Positions 22,928-30,008 of a stretch of 34,645 nt of DNA are shown here, one piece after another. The position numbers and the translations under genes were made by a program. The stretch is from a virus. The notes under the pieces were generated by a model. The model saw only the letters and a program-made list of their open reading frames with translations. It was not told where the DNA came from and did no database searches. Position 1 is the stretch's first letter. Each line of letters begins with the position of its first letter. The stretch is taken from IMG/VR virus record IMGVR_UViG_3300037540_000234, positions 1-34,645 of that record; one strand, 5' to 3'.

Positions 22928-23134
22928 ATGCCAGTACCCATAGGTGTAATCGTCGCGGCGGCAAGTGAGTTAGCAAAAATATCTCTTCAAGGTTACTTCC
23001 AGTATGCGCGTATGTCTGGAATGACCCCCGAAGAGATTGACGCCGCCTATACTTCGGAAAAGGCGCGGTTTGAAAAGAACGCGCCTTCGACATTACCGGA
23101 ACCGCCCGACCTTCCCGGTAGTGATAACGAATAA
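22928..23134 (+). CDS. Small hypothetical protein (68 aa)
   Basis: The N-terminal 20 residues are hydrophobic to amphipathic (PIGVIVAAASELAKISL), followed by GMTPEEIDAAYTSEKARFEKN and a Pro-rich acidic tail. TAAGGGGG provides the ribosome site. Its stop overlaps the following ATG (TAATG), suggesting coupled translation with the spanin-like gene. No family recognised. It might belong to the lysis cassette. Confidence 0.6.
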   Translation: MPVPIGVIVAAASELAKISLQGYFQYARMSGMTPEEIDAAYTSEKARFEKNAPSTLPEPPDLPGSDNE

Positions 23135-23433
23135 TGACTAAGCGTATTCAAGTTATACTTGGCATTATTCTTAGCATATCATCTATAGTCGGGGGCTTAT
23201 TCGCCCTTGACTATAGATATGCTAAAGCTACGAACGTACAGCAGTTAAGTCAAAGGTTAGATATTAAAATATTGCAAGACCAATACTTTGCTATAAGACA
23301 AAGAATTTGGAAACTTGAAGATAGGTATAGAGGGCAAACGACGCCGCCCGAAATAAGGCAAGAGATATTCAACCTAAAGCAAGATTTGATAAGACTTGAA
23401 AAGGAATTAAAACGGCTTAATGGAACGAAGTAA
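23134..23433 (+). CDS. Membrane-anchored coiled-coil protein, inner-membrane spanin-like (99 aa)
   Basis: A short basic N-terminus and one membrane helix at about residues 7-25 (VILGIILSISSIVGGLFAL) are followed by a long charged helix with heptad-like Leu/Ile positions (QQLSQRLDIKILQDQ; FNLKQDLIRLEKELKRL). That topology, a membrane anchor with a periplasmic coiled coil, is the form of inner-membrane spanins, which with an outer-membrane lipoprotein fuse the two membranes at lysis. The lipoprotein at 22518 would be the partner. Similar small phage proteins of unknown role exist, so confidence is limited. Confidence 0.6.
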   Translation: MTKRIQVILGIILSISSIVGGLFALDYRYAKATNVQQLSQRLDIKILQDQYFAIRQRIWKLEDRYRGQTTPPEIRQEIFNLKQDLIRLEKELKRLNGTK

Positions 23434-23483
23434 ATTGACCGTTATACATATACAAATAATAAATAGATATAGGGGGTAGCAAA

Positions 23484-24044
23484 ATGACTACAGCGTTATA
23501 CAGGCTTAACGGCGGCGAAGTGATTAAGGTATCTTTAACCGACCAGCCATTTAGCGAAGTAAATACAACTTATTATGGCGTGCTTACAAACCCGGACCTA
23601 CCGGACGGCGCGGAAATTAGGGACCCCAGCGGAACCGCGCGGATACTGGGTTACGCGAAGTTTGCAGAACCTTCGGGGCCTACTGTTAGGAACGCGGACC
23701 AAACGGAGTTAGATAACTTCCCAGTAGCACAAGCCGAAGACGAAAACCTACAGGATTCAGCCGGGGCAAAAGATTTTTTAAATTCGCACCCACGCTGGCG
23801 CAAGCTATTAAAGGGTTTAGCGAAAGTACTTATTCAACAAATTTTAGAAGCGTCTAACGTTAAGACAAATGCAGTTATCAACCAATGGAACCAATATAAA
23901 ATTGACGTAGGCAACGCGGCAAGTTTAGCAGATATTAAAACGGCGGTAGCGGCTTTGCCTACAATCAATAGCGACTTAACCGAAACTGCTACGTTAAGTC
24001 AATTCCTAACACAAATAGAAAATCAAATAAGTGAAGACGATTAA
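23484..24044 (+). CDS. Hypothetical protein (186 aa), possible fibre-associated
   Basis: The N-terminal half is beta-rich (YRLNGGEVIKVSLTD, then DPSGTARILGYAKF). The C-terminal half is helical, with HPRWRKLLKGLAKVLIQQI and a final long helix. An AGGGGGTAG site precedes the ATG. This two-part form is reminiscent of small proteins encoded near tail fibres, where the helical end packs against a fibre, but no family is recognised. It sits just before the 150-aa gene and the giant Thr-rich protein. Confidence 0.55.
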   Translation: MTTALYRLNGGEVIKVSLTDQPFSEVNTTYYGVLTNPDLPDGAEIRDPSGTARILGYAKFAEPSGPTVRNADQTELDNFPVAQAEDENLQDSAGAKDFLNSHPRWRKLLKGLAKVLIQQILEASNVKTNAVINQWNQYKIDVGNAASLADIKTAVAALPTINSDLTETATLSQFLTQIENQISEDD

Positions 24045-24058
24045 AAGGAAAAAATAAA

Positions 24059-24511
24059 ATGTCAGAATACGACCCGCAATACCCAGTATTCGAATGTTGC
24101 ATTAACTTAGTTAATTCGGCGGACCTATCCAGCCATGAACGCAAAAAGGAAGCGGACATTATAGGAACGCGTAAACATGGTTTAGTGACGGGGGTAGGAA
24201 ATAAGGAAACGAAAGAACGTCTATGGTTGCTTGTCGAAGGTTTAGAGGAAACCGAATTGGGTTTGTTAGGAATGACTTTGATTGACCCCGACCCCGACGG
24301 CGAAGCATACGACAAACGCCGCTACTGCATAACATTAGCACGTTTACAAGAAGTATACCCCGCGCTTAATATAGCACGCTGTAGGGATTTTAACGACGCG
24401 TATCAACCCTTCTTAACTCTTGACGGGGACGACTACACTTTCCTAACAGAAGAGATTCCTTTACAAGCAAATGGTCTTATCTACGATAAATACATAGGGG
24501 AATATCTATAA
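24059..24511 (+). CDS. Hypothetical protein (150 aa)
   Basis: A soluble protein with CINLVNSADLSSHERKKEAD near the start, WLLVEGLEETELGLLGM in the middle, and an acidic end with TLDGDDYTFLTEE. The AAAAGGAA ribosome site is adequate. Its stop overlaps the start of the 1223-residue gene (TAATG), so the two may be translated together in a set ratio. That would fit a dedicated chaperone or accessory protein for the giant fibre-like protein, an inference from order only. Confidence 0.55.
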   Translation: MSEYDPQYPVFECCINLVNSADLSSHERKKEADIIGTRKHGLVTGVGNKETKERLWLLVEGLEETELGLLGMTLIDPDPDGEAYDKRRYCITLARLQEVYPALNIARCRDFNDAYQPFLTLDGDDYTFLTEEIPLQANGLIYDKYIGEYL

Positions 24512-27500
24512 TGACTACAAGTAGGCGTACAGGAACTAATGAAAATATAAATAGCTACGGCGGCGCGGGTCAAGGCCGTGATTATACTTTACTTGGAAAC
24601 TGGGAAGCCGATACGGATTATGGGCTTGTCGCCGCGACCACTTCGGAAGTAGTTGAATGTTACGCGGATAGCGCAAGCTTCGACGATTACTTAGACCGTA
24701 TAAACGGCGCGGTTACGAATAGTAGCTATTTTAGAATTGTTCGACCCGCTGGAACGCCGGGAGCCGTGGGCTGGCAAGGACACGACGGCACGCCGAACAA
24801 TGGTTTTAAGTTGGAAAGTACGGTTGACGACGACGTTTTTAATATGGACGAAGATTACTTGTCTATACAAGACATAATTGCTTCATTAGATTTAAACAGT
24901 TCTACTGCTAACGACCATTTTAAAATGGACGACGGACCTAATAATACAATGGAGTGTATAGGTTGTATTGCGGGTCCTTCGGTTAATGCCGGTTCGGGTA
25001 CTTTTTGGGGCTTTGAATGTCAATGCGACGTTGATACGGATTACTTTGTAGTTAATTGTATAGCTATTGATTGCGATAACTTCGGCTTCGAAATGGATGG
25101 ACCGGGCGACCTATATGCCTATAACTGCACGGCTGTAAATTGCGACGAAGGTTTTACAGAAAACGACGGCGTATTAACTTGTATGAATTGTCTTGCAGAT
25201 AATTCGACAAGCGCCGATTTTGTTGGTTCGCCTGCGGGTGACTATAACGCTTCGGGCGACGCTACAGCGCCGGGGGCTAATAGCCGAATAAATCAAACCT
25301 TTACTTTTAAAAATGCAGGGTCGAATGACTACCGTTTAGCTAAAACGGACGCGGGAGCAAAAGACTTCGGTAGTGATTTGTCAAGTGACGGTACATTCCC
25401 TTTCGACGACGATATAGAATTTCAACATAGACCCGGCGCGGCTACAGGCTGGGACATTGGCTTTGACGAAGTAACGACGACGACCACGACGACGACCACG
25501 ACGACGACTTCGACGACGACTACTTCTACGTCAACCGTTACCACTACTACGTTTACGACGACGACTACAACTACCGTGCCGTGGTATTTGTTAAACGATT
25601 TTCAAGTAATTACTTGTTCGGTGTCAAGCGGGACCCGCGCCGATACATGGACCGACAACGGCGTACATTTAGTATTAAACGAATGTACGGGGACCCCGGC
25701 CTTTGACTATAACTTTATCTTTAAAGACATTCCAGCCGGGGTAAATAAAATAGGTATTCGGCTGGACGGTAGGTATCAAGGCAACCCCGGACATATTGTT
25801 AAGCTAAGGGTATATAACTACAATACAACTTTATGGGATGATCTAACCGCCGAAACAAGAGATATACCCCACGAAACAACCGACCAAGACTATGTTTGGT
25901 ATTTAGATTTTGGTGCGGATTATAAAAGCGGAAATGAATTTAGATTAAAGATAATTCATACAGGCGGCGGCACTACAAGCCATGACTTATATATAGATTA
26001 CTTATGGCTTGACCAAAACTATACTACAACCACGACGACGACTTCGACGACGACCACGACTTCGACGGTTACTACAACCACGCAAGCGCCTACTACTACT
26101 ACGTCTACGACGGTTACGACCACGACGACCCAGCCGCCCACGACAACCACTTCGACGGTTACTTCGACGACAACCACTTCGACCGTAACGACCACAACCC
26201 TTTTGACTACAACCAGTTCGACGACGGTTACGACAACCACTTCGACGACGACCACGACGACCGAACCAATTACTACAACCACTTCGACGGTAACTTCGAC
26301 GACGACCACTTCGACCGTTACCACGACGACCCTAATTACTACAACCACTTCGACGACCCAAACCACGACGACGACCGTTACTTCGACGACCACAACCACG
26401 GAACCGCCGACCACGACCACGACGACCGTTACTTCGACGACCACAACTTCGACCCAAACGACAACCACTTCGACGGTAACTGAAACGACAACCACTTCGA
26501 CCGTAACGACCACGACGCTAATTACTACAACCAGTTCGACGACACAAACGACGACGACGACGACCTTTACCACGACCACGACACTTTTGACTACAACCAC
26601 TTCGACCGTTACGACGACGACCCTAACCACGACGACAAGCACTTCGACCGTTACGACGACGACCCTAACGACCACGACAACCCAGCCGATAACTACAACC
26701 ACTTCGACGGTAACGCAAACGACAACCACTTCGACGGTAACGACTACAACCCTTTTGACTACAACCAGTTCGACGACGGTTACGACCACGACCCTAACGA
26801 CCACGACGACCGTAACTGAAACGACGACCACTTCGACGGTTACAACCACGACCCAAACCACGACGACAAGTACTTCGACGGTTACGACTACAACCCAGCC
26901 GCCGACCACGACCACGACAACCGTTACCCAAACGACGACCACTTCGACCGTTACCACGACGACCGTAACTGAAACGACGACCACTTCGACGGTTACGCAA
27001 ACGACAACCACTTCGACCCAAACGACGACGACCACGGAACCGCCGACGACCACGACGACGACCGTTACCCAAACGACAACCACTTCGACCGTTACAACCA
27101 CGACCCTAATTACTACAACCAGTTCGACGACGATTACTTCGACGACCACGACGACGGTTACTTCGACGACGCTAACCACGACCACGACCCAGCCGCCCAC
27201 GACCACGACGACAACCGTAACCCAAACTACTACAACGTCTTCGACGGTTACGACCACGACCCTAATTACTACAACCAGTTCGACGACGGTTACGACCACG
27301 ACCCAAACGACAACCACTTCGACCGTTACCCAAACGACGACAACCAGTACCTTTACTACAACCACAACCGAACCAATTACTACAACGTCCACGGTAACGC
27401 AAACCACTTCGACAAGCACTTCGACGGTTACGACTACAACGCAAACGACGACCACGACCCAGCCGCCCACGACCACGACGACAACCGTTACCCAAACGAC

Positions 27501-28182
27501 AAGCACTTCGACGACGACTTCGACGACCGTTACCGAAACGACCACGACGACAACCGTTACCCAAACGACAACCACTTCGACGGTAACGACCACAACCGAA
27601 CCAATTACTACAACGTCCACGGTAACGCAAACCACGACCACGACGACCGTAACCCAAACGACCACGACGACCCAAACTGAAACGACAACCACTTCGACGG
27701 TTACGACTACGACCCAAACCCAAACGACCACGACGACCGAACAAATAACTACAACCACTTCGACCGTTACCCAAACGACAAGCACTTCGACGGTAACGAC
27801 GACAACCCTTTTGACTACAACCACGCAAACGCAAACGACGACCACGACCCAAACCCAAACCACTACAACCAGTACAGTTACGCAAACGACAAGCACGACG
27901 CTAACGACCACGACCACGCAAACCCTTACCACTTCTACGGTTACGACCACGACCCAGCCGCCGACGACCACTTCGACGACCGTAACCCAAACTACTACAA
28001 CGTCTTCGACCGTTACCACGACGACGCTTTCGACGACTTCAAGTTCTACGGTTACGACGACGACAATAACTTTTACTACAACCACGACCTTTCCTTATAC
28101 GGTCGCTTCCTTAATTATTAGGGCAAAGAAAAAAGTTACAATCGTTAGGGTAAAACAAAAAATTACTAATAGCGGAGGGTAA
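24511..28182 (+). CDS. Giant beta-helix and poly-threonine surface protein (1223 aa)
   Basis: Order: domain of about 320 residues with a right-handed beta-helix look, seen as a Cys/Ala ladder (ECIGCIAG, FECQCDV, VNCIAIDCDNFGFEM, YNCTAVNCDEGF, LTCMNCLADN); Thr tract about 322-355; beta-sandwich domain about 357-503 ending LYIDYLWLDQNY; a Thr tract about 505-1193; then a short hydrophobic and basic end (VASLIIRAKKKVTIVRVKQK). Thr dominates the long tract, with Ser, Val, Leu, Gln, Glu and Pro. The composition is mucin-like and would be extended. It is probably a virion-surface fibre; the beta-helix could bind or cut polysaccharide, but no catalytic residues are identified. The basic end may anchor it. 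Confidence 0.72.
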   Translation: MTTSRRTGTNENINSYGGAGQGRDYTLLGNWEADTDYGLVAATTSEVVECYADSASFDDYLDRINGAVTNSSYFRIVRPAGTPGAVGWQGHDGTPNNGFKLESTVDDDVFNMDEDYLSIQDIIASLDLNSSTANDHFKMDDGPNNTMECIGCIAGPSVNAGSGTFWGFECQCDVDTDYFVVNCIAIDCDNFGFEMDGPGDLYAYNCTAVNCDEGFTENDGVLTCMNCLADNSTSADFVGSPAGDYNASGDATAPGANSRINQTFTFKNAGSNDYRLAKTDAGAKDFGSDLSSDGTFPFDDDIEFQHRPGAATGWDIGFDEVTTTTTTTTTTTTSTTTTSTSTVTTTTFTTTTTTTVPWYLLNDFQVITCSVSSGTRADTWTDNGVHLVLNECTGTPAFDYNFIFKDIPAGVNKIGIRLDGRYQGNPGHIVKLRVYNYNTTLWDDLTAETRDIPHETTDQDYVWYLDFGADYKSGNEFRLKIIHTGGGTTSHDLYIDYLWLDQNYTTTTTTTSTTTTTSTVTTTTQAPTTTTSTTVTTTTTQPPTTTTSTVTSTTTTSTVTTTTLLTTTSSTTVTTTTSTTTTTTEPITTTTSTVTSTTTTSTVTTTTLITTTTSTTQTTTTTVTSTTTTTEPPTTTTTTVTSTTTTSTQTTTTSTVTETTTTSTVTTTTLITTTSSTTQTTTTTTFTTTTTLLTTTTSTVTTTTLTTTTSTSTVTTTTLTTTTTQPITTTTSTVTQTTTTSTVTTTTLLTTTSSTTVTTTTLTTTTTVTETTTTSTVTTTTQTTTTSTSTVTTTTQPPTTTTTTVTQTTTTSTVTTTTVTETTTTSTVTQTTTTSTQTTTTTEPPTTTTTTVTQTTTTSTVTTTTLITTTSSTTITSTTTTTVTSTTLTTTTTQPPTTTTTTVTQTTTTSSTVTTTTLITTTSSTTVTTTTQTTTTSTVTQTTTTSTFTTTTTEPITTTSTVTQTTSTSTSTVTTTTQTTTTTQPPTTTTTTVTQTTSTSTTTSTTVTETTTTTTVTQTTTTSTVTTTTEPITTTSTVTQTTTTTTVTQTTTTTQTETTTTSTVTTTTQTQTTTTTEQITTTTSTVTQTTSTSTVTTTTLLTTTTQTQTTTTTQTQTTTTSTVTQTTSTTLTTTTTQTLTTSTVTTTTQPPTTTSTTVTQTTTTSSTVTTTTLSTTSSSTVTTTTITFTTTTTFPYTVASLIIRAKKKVTIVRVKQKITNSGG
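25474..25575 (+). repeat. Short threonine tract joining beta-helix and beta-sandwich
   Basis: 34 codons, mainly ACG/ACC/ACT/ACA with Ser, Val and Phe, followed by VP and the next domain. Confidence 0.9.
26023..28089 (+). repeat. Very long threonine-tract repeat (about 689 codons)
   Basis: About 2.07 kb of Thr-rich coding sequence built from varying units such as TTTTSTVTQTTTTSTVTTTT followed by LITTTSSTT, QPPTTT or EPITTT. Units are imperfect and silent differences are frequent, so it is not a recent simple expansion. The regular three-base period keeps all six frames largely open. Confidence 0.95.
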
Positions 28183-28187
28183 AGAAA

Positions 28188-28529
28188 TTGCCAATTAGAA
28201 TTAGAAGCCGAAAGCAAAGTTTTGAACGCTACTATATCGCGGGTAGCATTATAGGGGTACAGCAAGACCCGGCTGAAAAAATTGTACTGGGAAGTAGCAT
28301 AGTATCAGCTATAGACAATGCCGGGGACGACGCGTCAACCGTGATTCTAAACCAAGCTTCAAAAAGACTTGACTCGGACCCAAAAGCGGAGTATACAAGC
28401 AATATGCTTTCAATCCAAGTCATTGACGGGGACCCGGAAAAATCCCCGTATCAAGTTACCTTTCGAATGGAAACCAATTACGGGAACCGCTTCGAAGCAG
28501 ATATGCGCGTAGGAGTAAACGAAATTTGA
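28188..28529 (+). CDS. Small beta-rich phage protein (113 aa), TTG start
   Basis: Starts at TTG behind a CGGAGGG ribosome site, 5 bases after the giant gene's stop. Basic N-terminus (PIRIRSRKQSFERYY), a helix with EKIVLGSSIVSAIDNAG, then a strand-rich end with LSIQVIDGDPEKSPYQVTFRM and an acidic finish. No membrane segment or signal peptide. Compact proteins of this form occur near phage tail genes, but I cannot name a family. It overlaps the start of the cytochrome-like gene by 4 bases (TTGA), linking the fibre and cytochrome genes in one transcript. Confidence 0.6.
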   Translation: MPIRIRSRKQSFERYYIAGSIIGVQQDPAEKIVLGSSIVSAIDNAGDDASTVILNQASKRLDSDPKAEYTSNMLSIQVIDGDPEKSPYQVTFRMETNYGNRFEADMRVGVNEI

Positions 28530-28786
28530 AATCCCTTTTAGTTATTGTCTCAATCCTATTACTTATAGACATAGCCGTAAACGCTGGGCCTAACTGGACC
28601 CGCGCGAATGGCGAAAATGTTTTTTATGGTTGCGTCGATTGCCATAACAAAGGGACCTATAAAAAGGTATGGTCCCGCTTAGGTTCGGAACGCTTACACG
28701 TTAGGCACGAAGCATTAAACGCGGAGTGCTTTTTTTGTCATTCCTACGAACGCTTTGACTTTAAAGTATTGGAGGTATTAAAATGA
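28526..28786 (+). CDS. Exported dihaem c-type cytochrome-like protein (86 aa)
   Basis: Starts at TTG overlapping the previous stop. Residues 1-20 form a signal peptide (LLVIVSILLLIDIAVNA, probable cut after Ala20). The mature part of about 66 residues has two CxxCH haem-attachment motifs: CVDCH at 36-40 and CFFCH at 68-72. Between them is RLHVRH, giving His58 and His61, arranged as H..H......C..CH, the spacing common in multihaem cytochromes where those His are distal haem ligands. So each of two haems could have two His ligands. Haem attachment would need the host periplasmic maturation system. The next gene starts inside its end (ATGA) and is also exported. A zinc-binding role is possible but fits the signal peptide and motif spacing less well. 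Confidence 0.75.
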   Translation: MKSLLVIVSILLLIDIAVNAGPNWTRANGENVFYGCVDCHNKGTYKKVWSRLGSERLHVRHEALNAECFFCHSYERFDFKVLEVLK

Positions 28787-29478
28787 AAAAATTTCTAATT
28801 CCTTTTTTGTTCACGCTTTTGATTTTTCCTTTTACTTCATTCGGCGGCGAATGGCCTTTAGATTTAGAATGGGATAGCTACGAACAGCAAGCAGAAGCTA
28901 CCCATTTTGAATTACACGAAGCCGCAAACGCCGGGGGTCCTTATGACGATAGTACTATAGTCATGCCTAATATAAGCCCTTCGTCTTTGACTACAATTAC
29001 GTACACTTCGACGAAGCCCGACGGCGTAGCAACTACAACCCATTTTATTTTAAAAGCTGTAGGCACGAACGGCGAAAAGTCGGACCCTTCTAACGAAGTC
29101 CCGTTTACTTATGACTTCGCGCCGATAGTCCCGGCGACCGCCTTTACAGCAACGTTAGACGGCGACGACGTACAGTTTACATGGACACAAGCGGACATTG
29201 ACCGCGTTTTAAAATGGGTCCTGTATCAAAGCGAAACGCAAGGCGTTGACTATATCGAATTGGGCGACATTATTTATACGGGTCAACCGGGTCCCCAGTA
29301 TTCGACCATTGAAACTATGAGCGTCCCCGAAGGCGAAATGAAGACGTTCTATTTTGTCTTAGTTACCTTTACAAAGTTCAATGTCTTTAGTCAAAACTCT
29401 ATGGAAGTTTCGGTAACGATAGACAAGAGAAAACCCGCGCCGGTTTATAACTTGCGGATTAAAGTAACCACGCAATAA
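28783..29478 (+). CDS. Exported protein with fibronectin type III-like domains (231 aa)
   Basis: A signal peptide covers about residues 1-21 (KKFLIPFLFTLLIFPFTSFG). Two beta-sandwich repeats of FN3 type follow: about 23-112, ending in FILKAVGTNGEKSDPSNEV, and about 115-215, with VQFTWTQADIDRVLKWVLYQS and FYFVLVTFTKFNVFSQNS. The tail is basic (KRKPAPVYNLRIKV). The gene is coupled to the cytochrome-like gene by a 4-base ATGA overlap and its stop overlaps the next ATG, with a TTGGAGGTAT ribosome site. Most virion proteins are made without signal peptides, so this pair is more likely to act in the envelope of the infected cell. Function unknown. Confidence 0.7.
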   Translation: MKKFLIPFLFTLLIFPFTSFGGEWPLDLEWDSYEQQAEATHFELHEAANAGGPYDDSTIVMPNISPSSLTTITYTSTKPDGVATTTHFILKAVGTNGEKSDPSNEVPFTYDFAPIVPATAFTATLDGDDVQFTWTQADIDRVLKWVLYQSETQGVDYIELGDIIYTGQPGPQYSTIETMSVPEGEMKTFYFVLVTFTKFNVFSQNSMEVSVTIDKRKPAPVYNLRIKVTTQ

Positions 29479-29954
29479 TGTTTGACGAAGTAAAAGAACT
29501 TCTTTTTGAAATTATTACTACAGGCGAAAACGCCGAACAAAGTATCAAAGCCGTTCAACAGTTAGGCGTTTCGATTACTAATGCTGTAGCTAAGAACGGC
29601 GTCAATATTATACAACTACAAAACGTAGTTCAAACCAAAGTAATTAAGAACGCCGTCAAATGCCTACAATTAATGGACGGTTACAAACAGACTTACCCGG
29701 CGTTACCTATGGAACGCCGCACGCCGATAATAGTAGGCAATCAAAGCGAAGAGGTTTTGAAACCGGACGAAGCATTTAAAAATTTCGTTCGTGCCGACCT
29801 TAACGACCAATTAACTTTAGAACAATTTTTAAATAGAGTAATCAAAATATATTTGACTCATGCTTTAGAGAAGTACGGCGACAAGCAAATAGCCGCCGAA
29901 AAAATTGGCATTAAAGTAAACACATTTGACCGGCTTCATAACGAAGCAAAATAA
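29478..29954 (+). CDS. Fis-type helix-turn-helix protein (158 aa)
   Basis: The N-terminal 110 residues are helical and unrecognised. The C-terminus has the Fis/HTH_8 form: TLEQFLNRVIKIYLTHALEK, then YGDKQIAAEKIGIKVNTFDR, matching the pattern helix, '.gn...AA..LGI...T..r'. Such domains bind DNA in Fis and in sigma-54 activators. There is no ATPase domain, so it is not a full activator. It starts in the stop of the FN3 gene (TAATG) and precedes the glycan locus, so it could regulate late or host genes, or organise DNA. That is inference. Confidence 0.65.
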   Translation: MFDEVKELLFEIITTGENAEQSIKAVQQLGVSITNAVAKNGVNIIQLQNVVQTKVIKNAVKCLQLMDGYKQTYPALPMERRTPIIVGNQSEEVLKPDEAFKNFVRADLNDQLTLEQFLNRVIKIYLTHALEKYGDKQIAAEKIGIKVNTFDRLHNEAK

Positions 29955-30008
29955 ATTTCATAAACGCCGCCCGGCCTACGGGTAAAGGCATTGAAAGGAG
30001 TTAGCAAA

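Noticed and set aside
26019-28085. A 688-codon open frame on the minus strand made almost wholly of Val
   Set aside because: It is the reverse complement of the Thr tract (ACG/ACC read as CGT/GGT in other phases). The three-base period keeps all frames open, and there is no ribosome site or normal composition.
26023-28089. CRISPR array or tandem non-coding repeat
   Set aside because: There are no constant repeats with unique spacers of fixed length. Units are short, imperfect and continuous, and lie in frame within one long gene with domains on either side.
18548-28182. Diversity-generating retroelement acting on the fibre genes
   Set aside because: No reverse transcriptase frame and no template/variable repeat pair with A-specific changes were seen. 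The repeats are Thr-tract units, not such a pair.
29968-29985. CCCG-GCCTA-CGGG hairpin as a terminator before the glycan locus
   Set aside because: The stem is only 4 bp and no T-run follows, so it cannot be supported.
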